Under the pieces are notes generated by a model, which worked only from the letters and a program-made list of their open reading frames with translations, had not been told where the DNA came from and did no database searches. Both the position numbers and the translations under genes were made by a program. From assembly GCF_024721995.1 (NCBI RefSeq), contig NZ_JANQBC010000002.1, positions 62,001 through 126,000 of the forward strand: 64,000 bases of DNA, written 5' to 3'. This DNA is from Paenibacillus radicibacter (lineage in GTDB: Bacteria; Bacillota; Bacilli; Paenibacillales; NBRC-103111). Positions 1 through 8,058 of the stretch are shown in pieces (position 1 is the first letter of the stretch; each line of letters opens with the position of its first letter).

Positions 1-781
1 AGCTTTTTGAGGAAGAACTTGACGAATTGGATGTGCTTGATGAACCTGTAGAGCTTGATGAGTTGGTAGAACTCTTGTCATCTCTGCGGATAACCTTGCC
101 CGTCGAATCTTTTGACGTATTCGGCGCAGGTGTTGATTTACTTTGTTCATCTGACTTCTTGAAGATGTTCGTCGTTGATTTATTCGAATCGCTGGAACTA
201 CTCGATCCTGTACTGTTGTTTGTTCCCCGCTTCGTAACGGAACCTTTACGATCCACTGTCATAGGAGGAGCTTGTTTCTTCTCTTCTTTTGTTGGAGTTT
301 TATAAATGGTTTGCGGTTTATAGATATCCCTGCTCGTATATCCGCGATACTTACGTGCATGACTATCCCCGACAAAGTCGAACACTTCATCTAATATTTT
401 TAAAGTAATATACGCTTGTAAGAAATCAGATGCGTAGTTGTTCTCAACATACGCTTTGTTATCTACTTCAATTAATGTATCTGTCGGTTTAGCAGGATCT
501 TTCTGGATATTATATAACTTATCCGAGTAGACAAGGAACATTCGCTCCGGATCTTCTTTAGATATTTGCTGTGGTTTGTTCTGATCCGCAATTTCTTTAG
601 CCACTCCAGGTACCGTCTTGTCTGGTGCCCGATATACATAAGATTGTTGGGATCCTTGCTTATTTACTGATTCCAGAGGGTAATTATCCTTTACCGGATC
701 GCCGCCACAGGCGACAAGAAGCGGAAGCAGCAAACTAAAGACGAGCGTTAATTTCAAGGCATGTAACAGCCGTCTTGCCAT
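1..781 (-). CDS. DUF4247-type lipoprotein, 3' end beyond window
   Basis: Reading frame open from an ATG at 781 to the window edge, so the C-terminus is missing (260 codons visible). The N-terminus is a lipoprotein signal: positive residues (MARRLLHALK), a hydrophobic stretch and the lipobox LLVAC near residue 25. A folded domain follows to about residue 160. The rest is a low-complexity tail dominated by Ser, Thr, Lys and Asn, with runs of four to five serines. Size, lipobox and position last in a pspA-DUF350-DUF4178 operon fit the DUF4247 family, whose biochemical role is not known. It starts 16 bases after the DUF4178 gene and probably sits on the outer face of the membrane. The family call is from memory of this gene context, not from a search. 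Confidence 0.75.
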   Translation of the reverse strand, partial: MARRLLHALKLTLVFSLLLPLLVACGGDPVKDNYPLESVNKQGSQQSYVYRAPDKTVPGVAKEIADQNKPQQISKEDPERMFLVYSDKLYNIQKDPAKPTDTLIEVDNKAYVENNYASDFLQAYITLKILDEVFDFVGDSHARKYRGYTSRDIYKPQTIYKTPTKEEKKQAPPMTVDRKGSVTKRGTNNSTGSSSSSDSNKSTTNIFKKSDEQSKSTPAPNTSKDSTGKVIRRDDKSSTNSSSSTGSSSTSNSSSSSSKS

Positions 782-797
782 TACGTTCACTCCCTAT

Positions 798-1304
798 TTA
801 ATTACCACGGATCACTTTCACATCTCCTGGCAAAATCCATTCTCCTTCATACAGCATGAATCTGCCGTCCTGCCATTCCACGCGGAACAGTCTAGAGTTG
901 TCAGATTGATACTGCCACACATACTGATCTCCACCTTGTTTGAACGGAGTTCTGCCATTGGTAACGACGAGTCCGGAGTACTGCTCTTCTAAGTAATAAT
1001 TCGTTCCATCGAGTTCCATCGTTGTAGGCACTTCATCTGGCGAGTCCAGACGACCATCAATAGGAAGATACAAGGAATAGGTTAATTTCTCGCGTTCTTC
1101 AATATGCAAATAGTTAATCGTATTCCCATCTTGCAAAGTCAATACTACCGCATTACGCTGGCGATTCTGAACGCGTCCAACTACTTCATAAGTAACGAGT
1201 GACACTTCACAAATATCTCCGGGTACAAGGGACAGCATACTTTTTTCTTTTTTCGGCGGCTCTGGCTTTGCAACAAGGTTTTTGATGCGTTGAAATATAC
1301 TCAT
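798..1304 (-). CDS. DUF4178 domain protein
   Basis: A 168-residue protein without signal peptide or membrane segment. A short basic, proline-rich N-terminus (KPEPPKKEK) precedes a beta-rich domain with many Trp and Tyr residues, typical of DUF4178. Its function is unknown; in Firmicutes it recurs beside PspA, DUF350 and DUF4247 genes, which points to envelope-stress work at the cytoplasmic face of the membrane. It is the third gene of that operon, 29 bases after the DUF350 gene, with an AAAGGG ribosome site eight bases before the ATG. The assignment rests on length, composition and context. Confidence 0.75.
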   Translation of the reverse strand: MSIFQRIKNLVAKPEPPKKEKSMLSLVPGDICEVSLVTYEVVGRVQNRQRNAVVLTLQDGNTINYLHIEEREKLTYSLYLPIDGRLDSPDEVPTTMELDGTNYYLEEQYSGLVVTNGRTPFKQGGDQYVWQYQSDNSRLFRVEWQDGRFMLYEGEWILPGDVKVIRGN

Positions 1305-1333
1305 GATAGGTCGCCCTTTCTACATGTTAATTG

Positions 1334-1747
1334 TTAGCTTACTAATAAATACGATGCGATAACCAGTGCACCGACAACGTGTAACGACCCGCCTAATAGA
1401 GCATGCGCGATCTTACCTTGTTTAGTACCTTCATCTAAGTTCAAGGCTACTGTCCACTTTAGTACGTTACGAATGATGAGTTCAAGTATAAGTAGGATGA
1501 CAAATGAGACAACAGATGCGAGTACAGCATCCCATAAATCATTGGAACTGCGAATGGATTGACTCAATATATAACCCTGAGCAAACAACTTCATCACGAA
1601 ACGAATTGCCACCGCAACATTCCCATTCTTAATTTCTTCCATGTCCTTATAACGAGTAAATAATGAATCAATCCCCATTAAGACAACCAAGAGAACAGCT
1701 CCAACTCCTGTCCACACAAGTGTTGCCAATATCGTCATCCAAGTCAT
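1334..1747 (-). CDS. DUF350 membrane protein
   Basis: A 137-residue integral membrane protein with about four hydrophobic segments (near residues 5-27, 45-62, 68-90 and 112-135) and a conserved-looking loop around KNGNVAVAIRF. This matches DUF350, a small family of unknown function that co-occurs with PspA and DUF4178. It probably forms the membrane part of the stress module. It follows pspA by 84 bases, and that gap contains a hairpin that may reduce read-through from pspA. A GGAGG site lies 11 bases before the ATG. Confidence 0.8.
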   Translation of the reverse strand: MTWMTILATLVWTGVGAVLLVVLMGIDSLFTRYKDMEEIKNGNVAVAIRFVMKLFAQGYILSQSIRSSNDLWDAVLASVVSFVILLILELIIRNVLKWTVALNLDEGTKQGKIAHALLGGSLHVVGALVIASYLLVS

Positions 1748-1788
1748 GCGTTAAATTTCCTCCTTGAGCAAACTTCTTACTTAAAAGA

Positions 1789-1808
1789 AAAACGTCTTGC
1801 GACGTTTT
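1789..1808 (-). terminator. hairpin after pspA, possible partial terminator
   Basis: Eight-base stem AAAACGTC / GACGTTTT with a four-base loop, followed on the minus strand by TCTTTT. It lies between pspA and the DUF350 gene, so it may lower expression of the three downstream genes relative to pspA. Confidence 0.5.
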
Positions 1809-1831
1809 CCCTGAATTTCATATTGTGTAGA

Positions 1832-2500
1832 TTACTTTTGCTCGTATTGCTTCATAAGAGCTGCAAGCTCGTCATCTACTGCTTTGCCTGAACCAAGCTT
1901 TTCGAATTCATCATCAAGGGATGCGCCCTTAGCAGTCATCTCGTTACTTGCTTCTGCTTGTGCTTCCATTTGAAGCATTTTCTCTTCCATACGTTTAAGT
2001 CCAGAAGATGCAGTATCGGAACCAAGTCCTGACATCGCTTTATTGATTTCTGTTTGTGCTTTAGCAGCATTGTAACGAGCTACTAATGTTTCACGTTTAT
2101 TTTTCATCTCAACAAGATCTTTGCGCATTTCATCAAGCTTCTTGCGAAGGTTATCTGCAGCAAGTTTGTTTTGATCGTAAGTCGCTTTGTACTCATTCAT
2201 TTTTTGCTCGCAAGATTTCTTCTCTTCTAGAGCACGACGAGCAAGATCAAGATTTTGCGCTTGAGCAGCCATATGTGCTTGCTCTTCACGTTTTTTCACT
2301 AGAGCTTCTTGTTCTTCATAAAGAACTTTGAACTTCTTCTCAATAGCGATTTGAGCAGCTACTGCTTTCTCTGCATCTTCAAGATCCTCTTGCATATCAC
2401 GAAGGTATTGATCTGTCATCTTGATTGGATCTTCAGCTTTCTCAATAAGTGAATATACATTAGATAGTGTTAAATCACGTAATCTTTTAAAAATAGACAT
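1832..2500 (-). CDS. pspA: PspA/IM30 (Vipp1-like) membrane-stress protein
   Basis: A 222-residue, almost wholly helical, charged protein. It opens with the amphipathic helix MSIFKRLRDLTLSNVYSLIE and continues as long coiled coils (about residues 25-190), the layout of the PspA/IM30/Vipp1 family. These ESCRT-III-like proteins assemble on damaged inner membrane and help keep the proton-motive force. It is the first gene of an operon with DUF350, DUF4178 and DUF4247 partners. A strong GAGGAGG ribosome site precedes the ATG. A sigma-W type promoter lies 56 bases upstream; in B. subtilis the homologous pspA (ydjF) is a sigma-W target. Confidence 0.93.
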   Translation of the reverse strand: MSIFKRLRDLTLSNVYSLIEKAEDPIKMTDQYLRDMQEDLEDAEKAVAAQIAIEKKFKVLYEEQEALVKKREEQAHMAAQAQNLDLARRALEEKKSCEQKMNEYKATYDQNKLAADNLRKKLDEMRKDLVEMKNKRETLVARYNAAKAQTEINKAMSGLGSDTASSGLKRMEEKMLQMEAQAEASNEMTAKGASLDDEFEKLGSGKAVDDELAALMKQYEQK

Positions 2501-2555
2501 GGTTTCATTTCCTCCTCGAGATGGTGTACTCCCTAATTTTGTTCTCCCTAATTGA

Positions 2556-2581
2556 TACGTGCTCAGAAAAAATACGTTTCA
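2556..2581 (-). promoter_or_regulatory. sigma-W (ECF)-type promoter of the pspA operon
   Basis: On the minus strand TGAAAC (2581-2576) is separated by exactly 16 bases from CGTA (2559-2556). This equals the Bacillus sigma-W consensus TGAAAC-N16/17-CGTA. Transcription would begin about 45-50 bases before the pspA ATG. The regulator is inferred from the motif. Confidence 0.75.
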
Positions 2582-2678
2582 TTTTCACGCTAAAAAAATC
2601 TTCTATTATCATATCATATGGTGAATTTCGAGGATACAGTTTCTGTAAAATATTCTTTAGTGCTTAATTAATACAGGA

Positions 2679-2709
2679 AAACCGGCTTGCATAAACTGCA
2701 AGCCGGTTT
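2679..2709 (-). terminator. terminator of the AbgT-family gene
   Basis: Perfect 13-base stem (AAACCGGCTTGCA with its complement) and a five-base loop, 16 bases beyond the stop of the transporter gene, followed on the minus strand by TTTTCC. Confidence 0.8.
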
Positions 2710-2724
2710 CTATGAATGAAATCA

Positions 2725-4266
2725 TTATGGCATATAAACTTTCGCGCCAGGTCCTAGATCTATACCTAAGAACATCCATAGGATCAACATTAATACCCAT
2801 GCAATTGTGAACGCCACAGAGTATGGAAGCATCGTCGATACAAGTGTACCAATACCAATCTTCTTATCATACTTTTGTGCATATGCAATCACGACTGCGA
2901 AGTACGCCATTAATGGCGAGATAATATTTGTTGTGGAATCCGCGATACGGTAAATCAATTGTGTAAACTCAGGCGTGTATCCAATCTGCATCATAATAGG
3001 CACGAATACCGGAGCAAGCAAAGCCCATTTAGCAGATGCGGAACCGATAAAGATATTAATAATACCACAGATTACGATAAACACGAGGATAAGCGGAATG
3101 CCCGTTAGTCCCGTTTGAGTCAAGATCTCTGCACCCTTAATCGCAAGAACCATGCCCATGTTCGTTTCATTAAAGTAAGCGATGAATTGACCTGCCATGA
3201 AAGCAAGAACAATATATCCACCCATCGATGCAATCGTATCCGACATTTGCTTCGCAACATCTCTACCATTTCGTACCGTTTTCGTTACATATCCATATAC
3301 AAGACCAGGAATCAAGAAGACGATTAAGATGGAAGGCACAAGATTTTTAATGAATAGCGAGTTACTAAATCCATTAGGGCTATGAAGCGGACCCCAGCTC
3401 GGTACAACAAGTAGGGACAAACCGAAACAAGTTACGATAAACGCTACAAGAGATAACCATAGTCCCTTTTTCTCAAGCGAAGTAATTGCTGTTACTTCTT
3501 CACGCTTAATCTCACCGTTATAGACACCTAATCTTGGTTCTACAATTTTATCTGTTACAAATGTTCCAACAATTGTGATTAGAAAAACAGATGCGCACAT
3601 GAAGTAATAGTTCATCGCGACCGTAATATTTTCTGCATAAACCGGATCAAATGTAGCAGCCGCTGCTTTTGTTAGATCCCCAAGCAATGGATCGAGTGAT
3701 GTTAATAGTAAGTTCGCACTGAAACCACCGGAAACCCCTGCAAACGCAGCCGATAAACCTGCAATCGGATGTCGTCCAAGACCTAAGAATAGAATCGCAC
3801 CCAGTGATGTTAATACCACATAACCTGCATCAGCAGCCATGGATGACATAACCCCACCAAATACAAGAGATGCTGTCATCAATTGTTTCGGTACACTCGT
3901 TACGAGTGCTTTAAGTGCAGCTGCAATTAATCCTGAACGTTCTGCAACACCAATACCTAGCATACATACAAGCACGGTACCAAGTGGCGCAAATCCTGTA
4001 AAGTTCTTAATTGCGCTTTCAAATAAGTATTGAATTCCTTCTGTACTAAGTAGATTTTTGATCGCTAATGTTTCACCCGGTTTAACGGGATGCTCAACAC
4101 TAATTCCCATTCCTGCAAAGATGGCCGATAGCACAATGATCGCTACAGATAGGAAGAAGAATAGCATGATAGGATCAGGTAACTTATTACCAATTCGCTC
4201 GACCATATCTAGGCTGCGCAAGACTAACCCCTTTTTGCGGGTAGTTGGTTGATTCTTAGTTGACAT
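2725..4266 (-). CDS. AbgT-family transporter
   Basis: A 513-residue protein with roughly a dozen hydrophobic segments, a basic cytoplasmic N-terminus and family-like stretches such as PDPIMLFFFLS, MAADAGYVVL and GSASAKWALLAPVFVP. It belongs to the AbgT family, whose members import p-aminobenzoyl-glutamate or export sulfonamide-like antimetabolites using an ion gradient. Substrate and direction cannot be told from sequence alone. It is monocistronic, with its own terminator downstream and the terminator of the threonine-synthase-like gene upstream. A GAGGAGGAG ribosome site fixes the ATG. Confidence 0.88.
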   Translation of the reverse strand: MSTKNQPTTRKKGLVLRSLDMVERIGNKLPDPIMLFFFLSVAIIVLSAIFAGMGISVEHPVKPGETLAIKNLLSTEGIQYLFESAIKNFTGFAPLGTVLVCMLGIGVAERSGLIAAALKALVTSVPKQLMTASLVFGGVMSSMAADAGYVVLTSLGAILFLGLGRHPIAGLSAAFAGVSGGFSANLLLTSLDPLLGDLTKAAAATFDPVYAENITVAMNYYFMCASVFLITIVGTFVTDKIVEPRLGVYNGEIKREEVTAITSLEKKGLWLSLVAFIVTCFGLSLLVVPSWGPLHSPNGFSNSLFIKNLVPSILIVFLIPGLVYGYVTKTVRNGRDVAKQMSDTIASMGGYIVLAFMAGQFIAYFNETNMGMVLAIKGAEILTQTGLTGIPLILVFIVICGIINIFIGSASAKWALLAPVFVPIMMQIGYTPEFTQLIYRIADSTTNIISPLMAYFAVVIAYAQKYDKKIGIGTLVSTMLPYSVAFTIAWVLMLILWMFLGIDLGPGAKVYMP

Positions 4267-4423
4267 ATTGCCCCACTCCTCCTCTAGTTGTTTTATCGTT
4301 GTTGTTCAGGGTTTATGATGTTATGGTTTTCACAATCGATTATTAGTATAGGGCAATTCATTTATAAAATAAAGTTATAATTGATTTGATATTTTTACCA
4401 GAATACCGATTTGTTATGAAAAT

Positions 4424-4461
4424 AAAAAAGACGAAGCTCTCTTTTGTAAGAGAATTTCGTC
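4424..4461 (-). terminator. terminator of the threonine-synthase-like gene
   Basis: Stem GACGAA.../...TTCGTC of 14 bases with two internal mismatches and a TTGT loop, followed on the minus strand by six T residues. It lies 26 bases past the stop codon. Confidence 0.85.
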
Positions 4462-4486
4462 AAATATAACATAATAACAACCAATT

Positions 4487-5692
4487 TTAGCGTTTACTCA
4501 CAAACTCATCATAAGATCGAATGATAGGATAAGGAAGTGCATTCGTCCAGTCCAAATATTTCATAGCATGTGAGGTATTGAACATAACAACCGATTCATG
4601 AGACGAAATGCTTCCCGCTTCAACCAATTTGATTAAGCCAGCAAGTGTGGATGCGCCCTCTGGCGAAGATGAAATGCCAAGTCTCCCCATCATCTGCTGG
4701 GCGGCCGTAATTTCTTCCTTCGTAACAGCAACAACCTCCCCATTCACCTTACGTAGTATACGTACGATTAGTGAACCATCTGGAGGCTGAGGTACCCTTA
4801 GTCCAGTTGGTGCTGAAGTGACTTCTTTATTCAGACAAGCAGACTCATTCACATTTAGAAAAGCATCCACAATCGGTGTACATCCCTCTTCTTGTACAGA
4901 TACAATGCGTGGGAACTCCCCGCTAACAAGACCTAATCCCTTCATTTCATGAAACGCTTTCCAAAGTCCAATAACCCCTGATCCGCCGCCTGTCGGATAT
5001 ATAATCACATCTGGCAGTTGCCAGTTTAATTGTTCAGCAATTTCATACCCCATCGTCTTCTTACCTTCAACACGACCGGGTTCTTTAAGTGTACCCACAT
5101 TAAACCAACCCTCAGCTTCTCTTCCCTCTTCAATGATTCGCCCTGCATCATGAATGAAGCCATCTACTAAATACACGTGCGCACCATAATTACCCGATTC
5201 CTCGACAATTAGACCTGGACAATCCTTCGGAACGAAAAGGTAAGACTCCATATTTGCGCGTGCCGCATAAGCTGCTAGAGCAGACGCAGCATTACCATTA
5301 GAAGGTACTGTTACTTTCTTGATTCCTCGCTCATGAAGGAGAGATACCGCTACTGAGAAACCTCGTGCTTTAAAGCTGCCAGAAGGGTTCTGTTCTTCTC
5401 TCTTGACTGAAATCGAATGTATATTAAGAAACTGCTCCAGATTAGGCATTCGAAGCAGCGGTGTCCACCCTTCACCCAATGAAACAATTTTATCCTCATC
5501 TTGAATAGGTAGCATATCACTATAACGCCATAGAGAAGTAACTCTTTGTGACAAGGGAACGCTATTAAGCCTATGCTTGGCTCTTTCCAGATCGTATTCG
5601 ACAAGCAATGTGCCACCACAATCACAACGCCCGATAAGCGCCAGTGGAATTTGTTTCCTGCATTCAGCGCAAACAAGCCAGCATTTGTTCAT
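4487..5692 (-). CDS. thrC: threonine synthase-like PLP enzyme
   Basis: A 401-residue fold-type II PLP enzyme. The N-terminus is a zinc ribbon (C8-x2-C11 and C23-x-C25), as in archaeal-type threonine synthases and cysteate synthase. The PLP lysine lies in NPSGSFKARGF near residue 108, PSNGNAASALAAY follows, and the phosphate-binding loop is probably YPTGGGSGVIG. The expected reaction is O-phosphohomoserine to threonine. No hom or thrB lies nearby; instead it sits beside the diaminopropionate island, so a beta-replacement reaction on another substrate is possible. It diverges from panD across a 205-base spacer and has its own terminator. Confidence 0.8.
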   Translation of the reverse strand: MNKCWLVCAECRKQIPLALIGRCDCGGTLLVEYDLERAKHRLNSVPLSQRVTSLWRYSDMLPIQDEDKIVSLGEGWTPLLRMPNLEQFLNIHSISVKREEQNPSGSFKARGFSVAVSLLHERGIKKVTVPSNGNAASALAAYAARANMESYLFVPKDCPGLIVEESGNYGAHVYLVDGFIHDAGRIIEEGREAEGWFNVGTLKEPGRVEGKKTMGYEIAEQLNWQLPDVIIYPTGGGSGVIGLWKAFHEMKGLGLVSGEFPRIVSVQEEGCTPIVDAFLNVNESACLNKEVTSAPTGLRVPQPPDGSLIVRILRKVNGEVVAVTKEEITAAQQMMGRLGISSSPEGASTLAGLIKLVEAGSISSHESVVMFNTSHAMKYLDWTNALPYPIIRSYDEFVSKR

Positions 5693-5897
5693 TTTATCCC
5701 TCCTGCATTTCTACGAAAAGTATACGATTTTTTTCCACCTCATTTAACGTATACAACAGCGGAAAATCGGAAACGGCTTAAACCTAAACCCTATAATTAT
5801 TCCCCTCTTTGCCTAGAACAAGGGATACTTCCTCTTCATATATTGTTGCGAATAAGCCGTTTTCGTTAACAATATATAAGGGAGGCATTACCTTCGA
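5693..5897. promoter_or_regulatory. divergent promoter region, thrC-like / panD
   Basis: This spacer holds two inverted repeats. GTATACG (5720-5726) pairs with CGTATAC (5748-5754) near the thrC-like start. ATATATTGTT (5838-5847) pairs perfectly with AACAATATAT (5868-5877) just before the panD ribosome site. Either could be an operator; the second could also fold in the panD leader. A TATAAT occurs at 5792-5797 on the plus strand without a convincing -35 element. Confidence 0.45.
5817..5845 (+). promoter_or_regulatory. sigma-K-like promoter before panD
   Basis: AACA (5817-5820), 16 bases, then CATATATTG (5837-5845). The late mother-cell sigma-K consensus is mACm-N16-CATAnnnTA, so only the last position differs. 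The -10 half overlaps the inverted repeat at 5838-5877. CATA motifs are common in AT-rich spacers, so this is tentative. Confidence 0.3.
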
Positions 5898-6296
5898 ATG
5901 CACCGTTTAATGTGTAAAGGGAAAATTCATAGAGCGACCGTCACACAAGCGGATTTAAATTATGTAGGATCCATTACAATTGATCGCGCTTTAATGCAAG
6001 AAGCCAATATTCTCCCATATGAAATGGTTCAGGTTACTTCACTACGCAATGCGACACGGTGGAAAACATATGCGATTCCAGCGCCACTTGGTTCAGGTAG
6101 AATATGTTTGAATGGCCCACCTGCACATCTATTTGATCCTGGTGATATTGTAATCATCCTCAGCTTAGGACTTTTCTCTGATGAAGAAGCAGTGCAATTA
6201 AGACCTCGTGTTGTTTTTGTCGATGAGCAGAATCAGATTACACGTGTGGAAGAGCATGATCTTGTCATCATTGAGCAGGAGGGGACTTCACCATGA
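5898..6296 (+). CDS. panD: aspartate 1-decarboxylase (pyruvoyl enzyme)
   Basis: A 132-residue proenzyme that makes beta-alanine from aspartate for pantothenate and CoA. The Gly24-Ser25 self-cleavage site (YVGSITID) that yields the pyruvoyl cofactor is intact. So are Lys9, Arg54, Thr57, Tyr58 and the LNG loop at 71-73, at the numbering usual for PanD. No panB or panC is adjacent, which is unusual, since the three often form one operon. Its stop overlaps the start of a YheC/D-like ATP-grasp gene by four bases (ATGA), so the two are translationally coupled. A GGAGG site lies 12 bases before the ATG, a rather long gap. Confidence 0.93.
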   Translation: MHRLMCKGKIHRATVTQADLNYVGSITIDRALMQEANILPYEMVQVTSLRNATRWKTYAIPAPLGSGRICLNGPPAHLFDPGDIVIILSLGLFSDEEAVQLRPRVVFVDEQNQITRVEEHDLVIIEQEGTSP

Positions 6297-7033
6297 GTAA
6301 TGGAACTTGGAGTAAGTGGAGTAAACATCAAGTCCTACTTCGATCACCGTATGTTTCCAATCATTTACCTGATACGTGTCAATTCTCACAAGAAAATTTC
6401 CATGAAATGCTCAGTAAGCACCCGCAAATTATCTTAAAACCTTCAGCCAAAAGTGGTGGTATAGGGGTTATTCTAGTATCCAATTTGCATAATGGTAGTT
6501 TTCGAATTCATCGTGGTAGAAACATTCAATTCGTAAAAGGGGCAGATCATGTATTCAACATGTTGAAACCTGGTATTCAGATTCCTTATCTGATTCAATC
6601 TAGAATCAACCTTGCGGAAATTGGTAAGCGCCCTTATGATCTTCGTGTCATGGTCCAAAGACATACGCACAGCTCCGAATGGGTCGTAACCGGTAAGCTT
6701 GCTAAGATTGCAGGACCTGGTTTCATTATTACAAATACTGCCCGAAGCAGAGGTCGTGTCGCTTCCTTCTCCGAAGCAACACGTTTATCCAAAGTGCTCA
6801 ATGGTCGTGCAATGCCTGTCATGCATGCGAGCGTCAATGAACTTTCCATCAAGATAGCAAAACAGCTGAGCACGGGTTACCCGAATCAGCGTATCATGGG
6901 GATCGATATTGGAATCGATAAAAATGGTACAATTTGGATTATTGAAGTGAACTTCACCCCAAGTACAGGCTTGTTCTTAAAGCTCAAGGATAAATCAGCT
7001 TATCAACGTATCATGCAGTACAAAAAGGGATAA
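6293..7033 (+). CDS. YheC/YheD-like ATP-grasp protein (first copy)
   Basis: A 246-residue ATP-grasp protein. Visible features are the ATP-binding Lys in IILKPSAKSGGIGV (residues 46-59), RPYDLRVMVQ (113-122), and the metal-binding acids of GIDIGID (203-209) and WIIEVNFTPSTG (Glu218, Asn220). YheC/YheD proteins of B. subtilis are associated with the spore coat; their substrates are unknown, but ATP-grasp enzymes usually join a carboxylate to an amine. The start overlaps the panD stop by four bases, suggesting linked use of beta-alanine or co-expression. It resembles the protein encoded at 10448-11230. Confidence 0.82.
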   Translation: MSNGTWSKWSKHQVLLRSPYVSNHLPDTCQFSQENFHEMLSKHPQIILKPSAKSGGIGVILVSNLHNGSFRIHRGRNIQFVKGADHVFNMLKPGIQIPYLIQSRINLAEIGKRPYDLRVMVQRHTHSSEWVVTGKLAKIAGPGFIITNTARSRGRVASFSEATRLSKVLNGRAMPVMHASVNELSIKIAKQLSTGYPNQRIMGIDIGIDKNGTIWIIEVNFTPSTGLFLKLKDKSAYQRIMQYKKG

Positions 7034-7056
7034 CGCATCAATCGCGTTATCCCTTT
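7024..7056. terminator. bidirectional terminator between convergent genes
   Basis: Perfect 13-base stem AAAGGGATAACGC / GCGTTATCCCTTT with a seven-base loop. It overlaps the stop codon of the plus-strand ATP-grasp gene and ends 13 bases before the sbnB stop. T-rich tracts follow on both strands, so it can serve both genes. Confidence 0.88.
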
Positions 7057-7068
7057 CTTTTGTCAAAA

Positions 7069-8034
7069 TTAAAGTCGTGTACCTTTATTCTCAGCAACTG
7101 CACGCTGCCAATAGTAATGACCCACTGCAATATCAAATACTGCCATGCCCATAGGACTGAACAGTACCGTATCTTCCGGCTTCAAATCTTTAAACCCATC
7201 ATGACAAACAATATCGATTAAGTTTGACGTGTCCGACTTTTGCAATCCTTTTTCAAGAGAGAGCCGCTCAATATCGGTATTCTCCCGACATACTTCCTCC
7301 CAATCATCTACAACAATTCGATCAACCTGCATAATGGCATCTGCTTCATAATCACGTAAAGACACGTGCAGAAGCAGCATGCCTGCTCTTGGTTTCTGAT
7401 TGATATATCGCTTAGGTGCTGCTGTACATGTGATAACTACATCCGATTCTGCATAGACTTCCTCCCACGACTTTGCTACACTTACTTGAACGTTATAAAC
7501 AGATTGTTCCTGGGTGACATCCACACCCCGAAGATCATGTATCATTACATGCGATACCGCCTCACCATAAGCCTCTAAACACATCTGAAGATGACTGCGT
7601 CCTATCGGTCCCCAACCTATAATTCCTATTCGTACAGACTGTGTTGGACGATTCGCTAGGCCATAATGTTTCAAGAACATACCACTTACAGCAGCTGTCC
7701 GAAGCACACTTAGGAGTGGTGTATTAATAATGGCTTGAGGCACACCTGTATCTGCTTCGTTCAATACAACAATACTATGTGCGCGTGGAAGACCATTGTG
7801 GATATTATCAGGAAAGCTAGCCACCCATTTCAACCCAGCCTGATGCACAGTTCCACCTACATACGCTGGCATTGCGATAATTCGATTAGTTGGATTCCCG
7901 TAGCGTAAGAACGGCTTTATCGGTTGAGCATACTTGCCTTGATCCATAGAATGCAGCGTATCCTCCATCACTTGGAACAAAGCTTGCCAGTCCACACCTA
8001 GCAGTTCCAAGTCTTTTTCCCCTAAATAATGCAC
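7069..8034 (-). CDS. sbnB: SbnB-like 2,3-diaminopropionate synthesis dehydrogenase
   Basis: A 321-residue member of the ornithine cyclodeaminase/mu-crystallin family. The NAD-binding loop is GIIGWGPIGR (residues 137-146) and Lys69 in GLKWVASFP matches the catalytic region. In staphyloferrin B synthesis, SbnB oxidatively cleaves N-(1-amino-1-carboxyethyl)-glutamate, the SbnA product, to L-2,3-diaminopropionate and 2-oxoglutarate. The sbnA-like gene lies 24 bases upstream on the same strand, which supports the SbnB rather than a cyclodeaminase role. A GGGAGGGGG ribosome site precedes the ATG. Confidence 0.85.
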   Translation of the reverse strand: MHYLGEKDLELLGVDWQALFQVMEDTLHSMDQGKYAQPIKPFLRYGNPTNRIIAMPAYVGGTVHQAGLKWVASFPDNIHNGLPRAHSIVVLNEADTGVPQAIINTPLLSVLRTAAVSGMFLKHYGLANRPTQSVRIGIIGWGPIGRSHLQMCLEAYGEAVSHVMIHDLRGVDVTQEQSVYNVQVSVAKSWEEVYAESDVVITCTAAPKRYINQKPRAGMLLLHVSLRDYEADAIMQVDRIVVDDWEEVCRENTDIERLSLEKGLQKSDTSNLIDIVCHDGFKDLKPEDTVLFSPMGMAVFDIAVGHYYWQRAVAENKGTRL

Positions 8035-8058
8035 ATCGCTCCCCCTCCCATTGTTGAA

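Noticed and set aside
27-305. Plus-strand frame rich in Leu, Val, Asp and Phe
   Set aside because: It is the complement of the Ser/Thr-rich tail of the DUF4247 lipoprotein; the lipoprotein frame has a signal peptide, lipobox and operon context.
5350-5676. Second minus-strand frame of 108 codons inside the thrC-like gene
   Set aside because: Overlaps the conserved zinc-ribbon and PLP-lysine coding region in another frame, with no domain or ribosome site.
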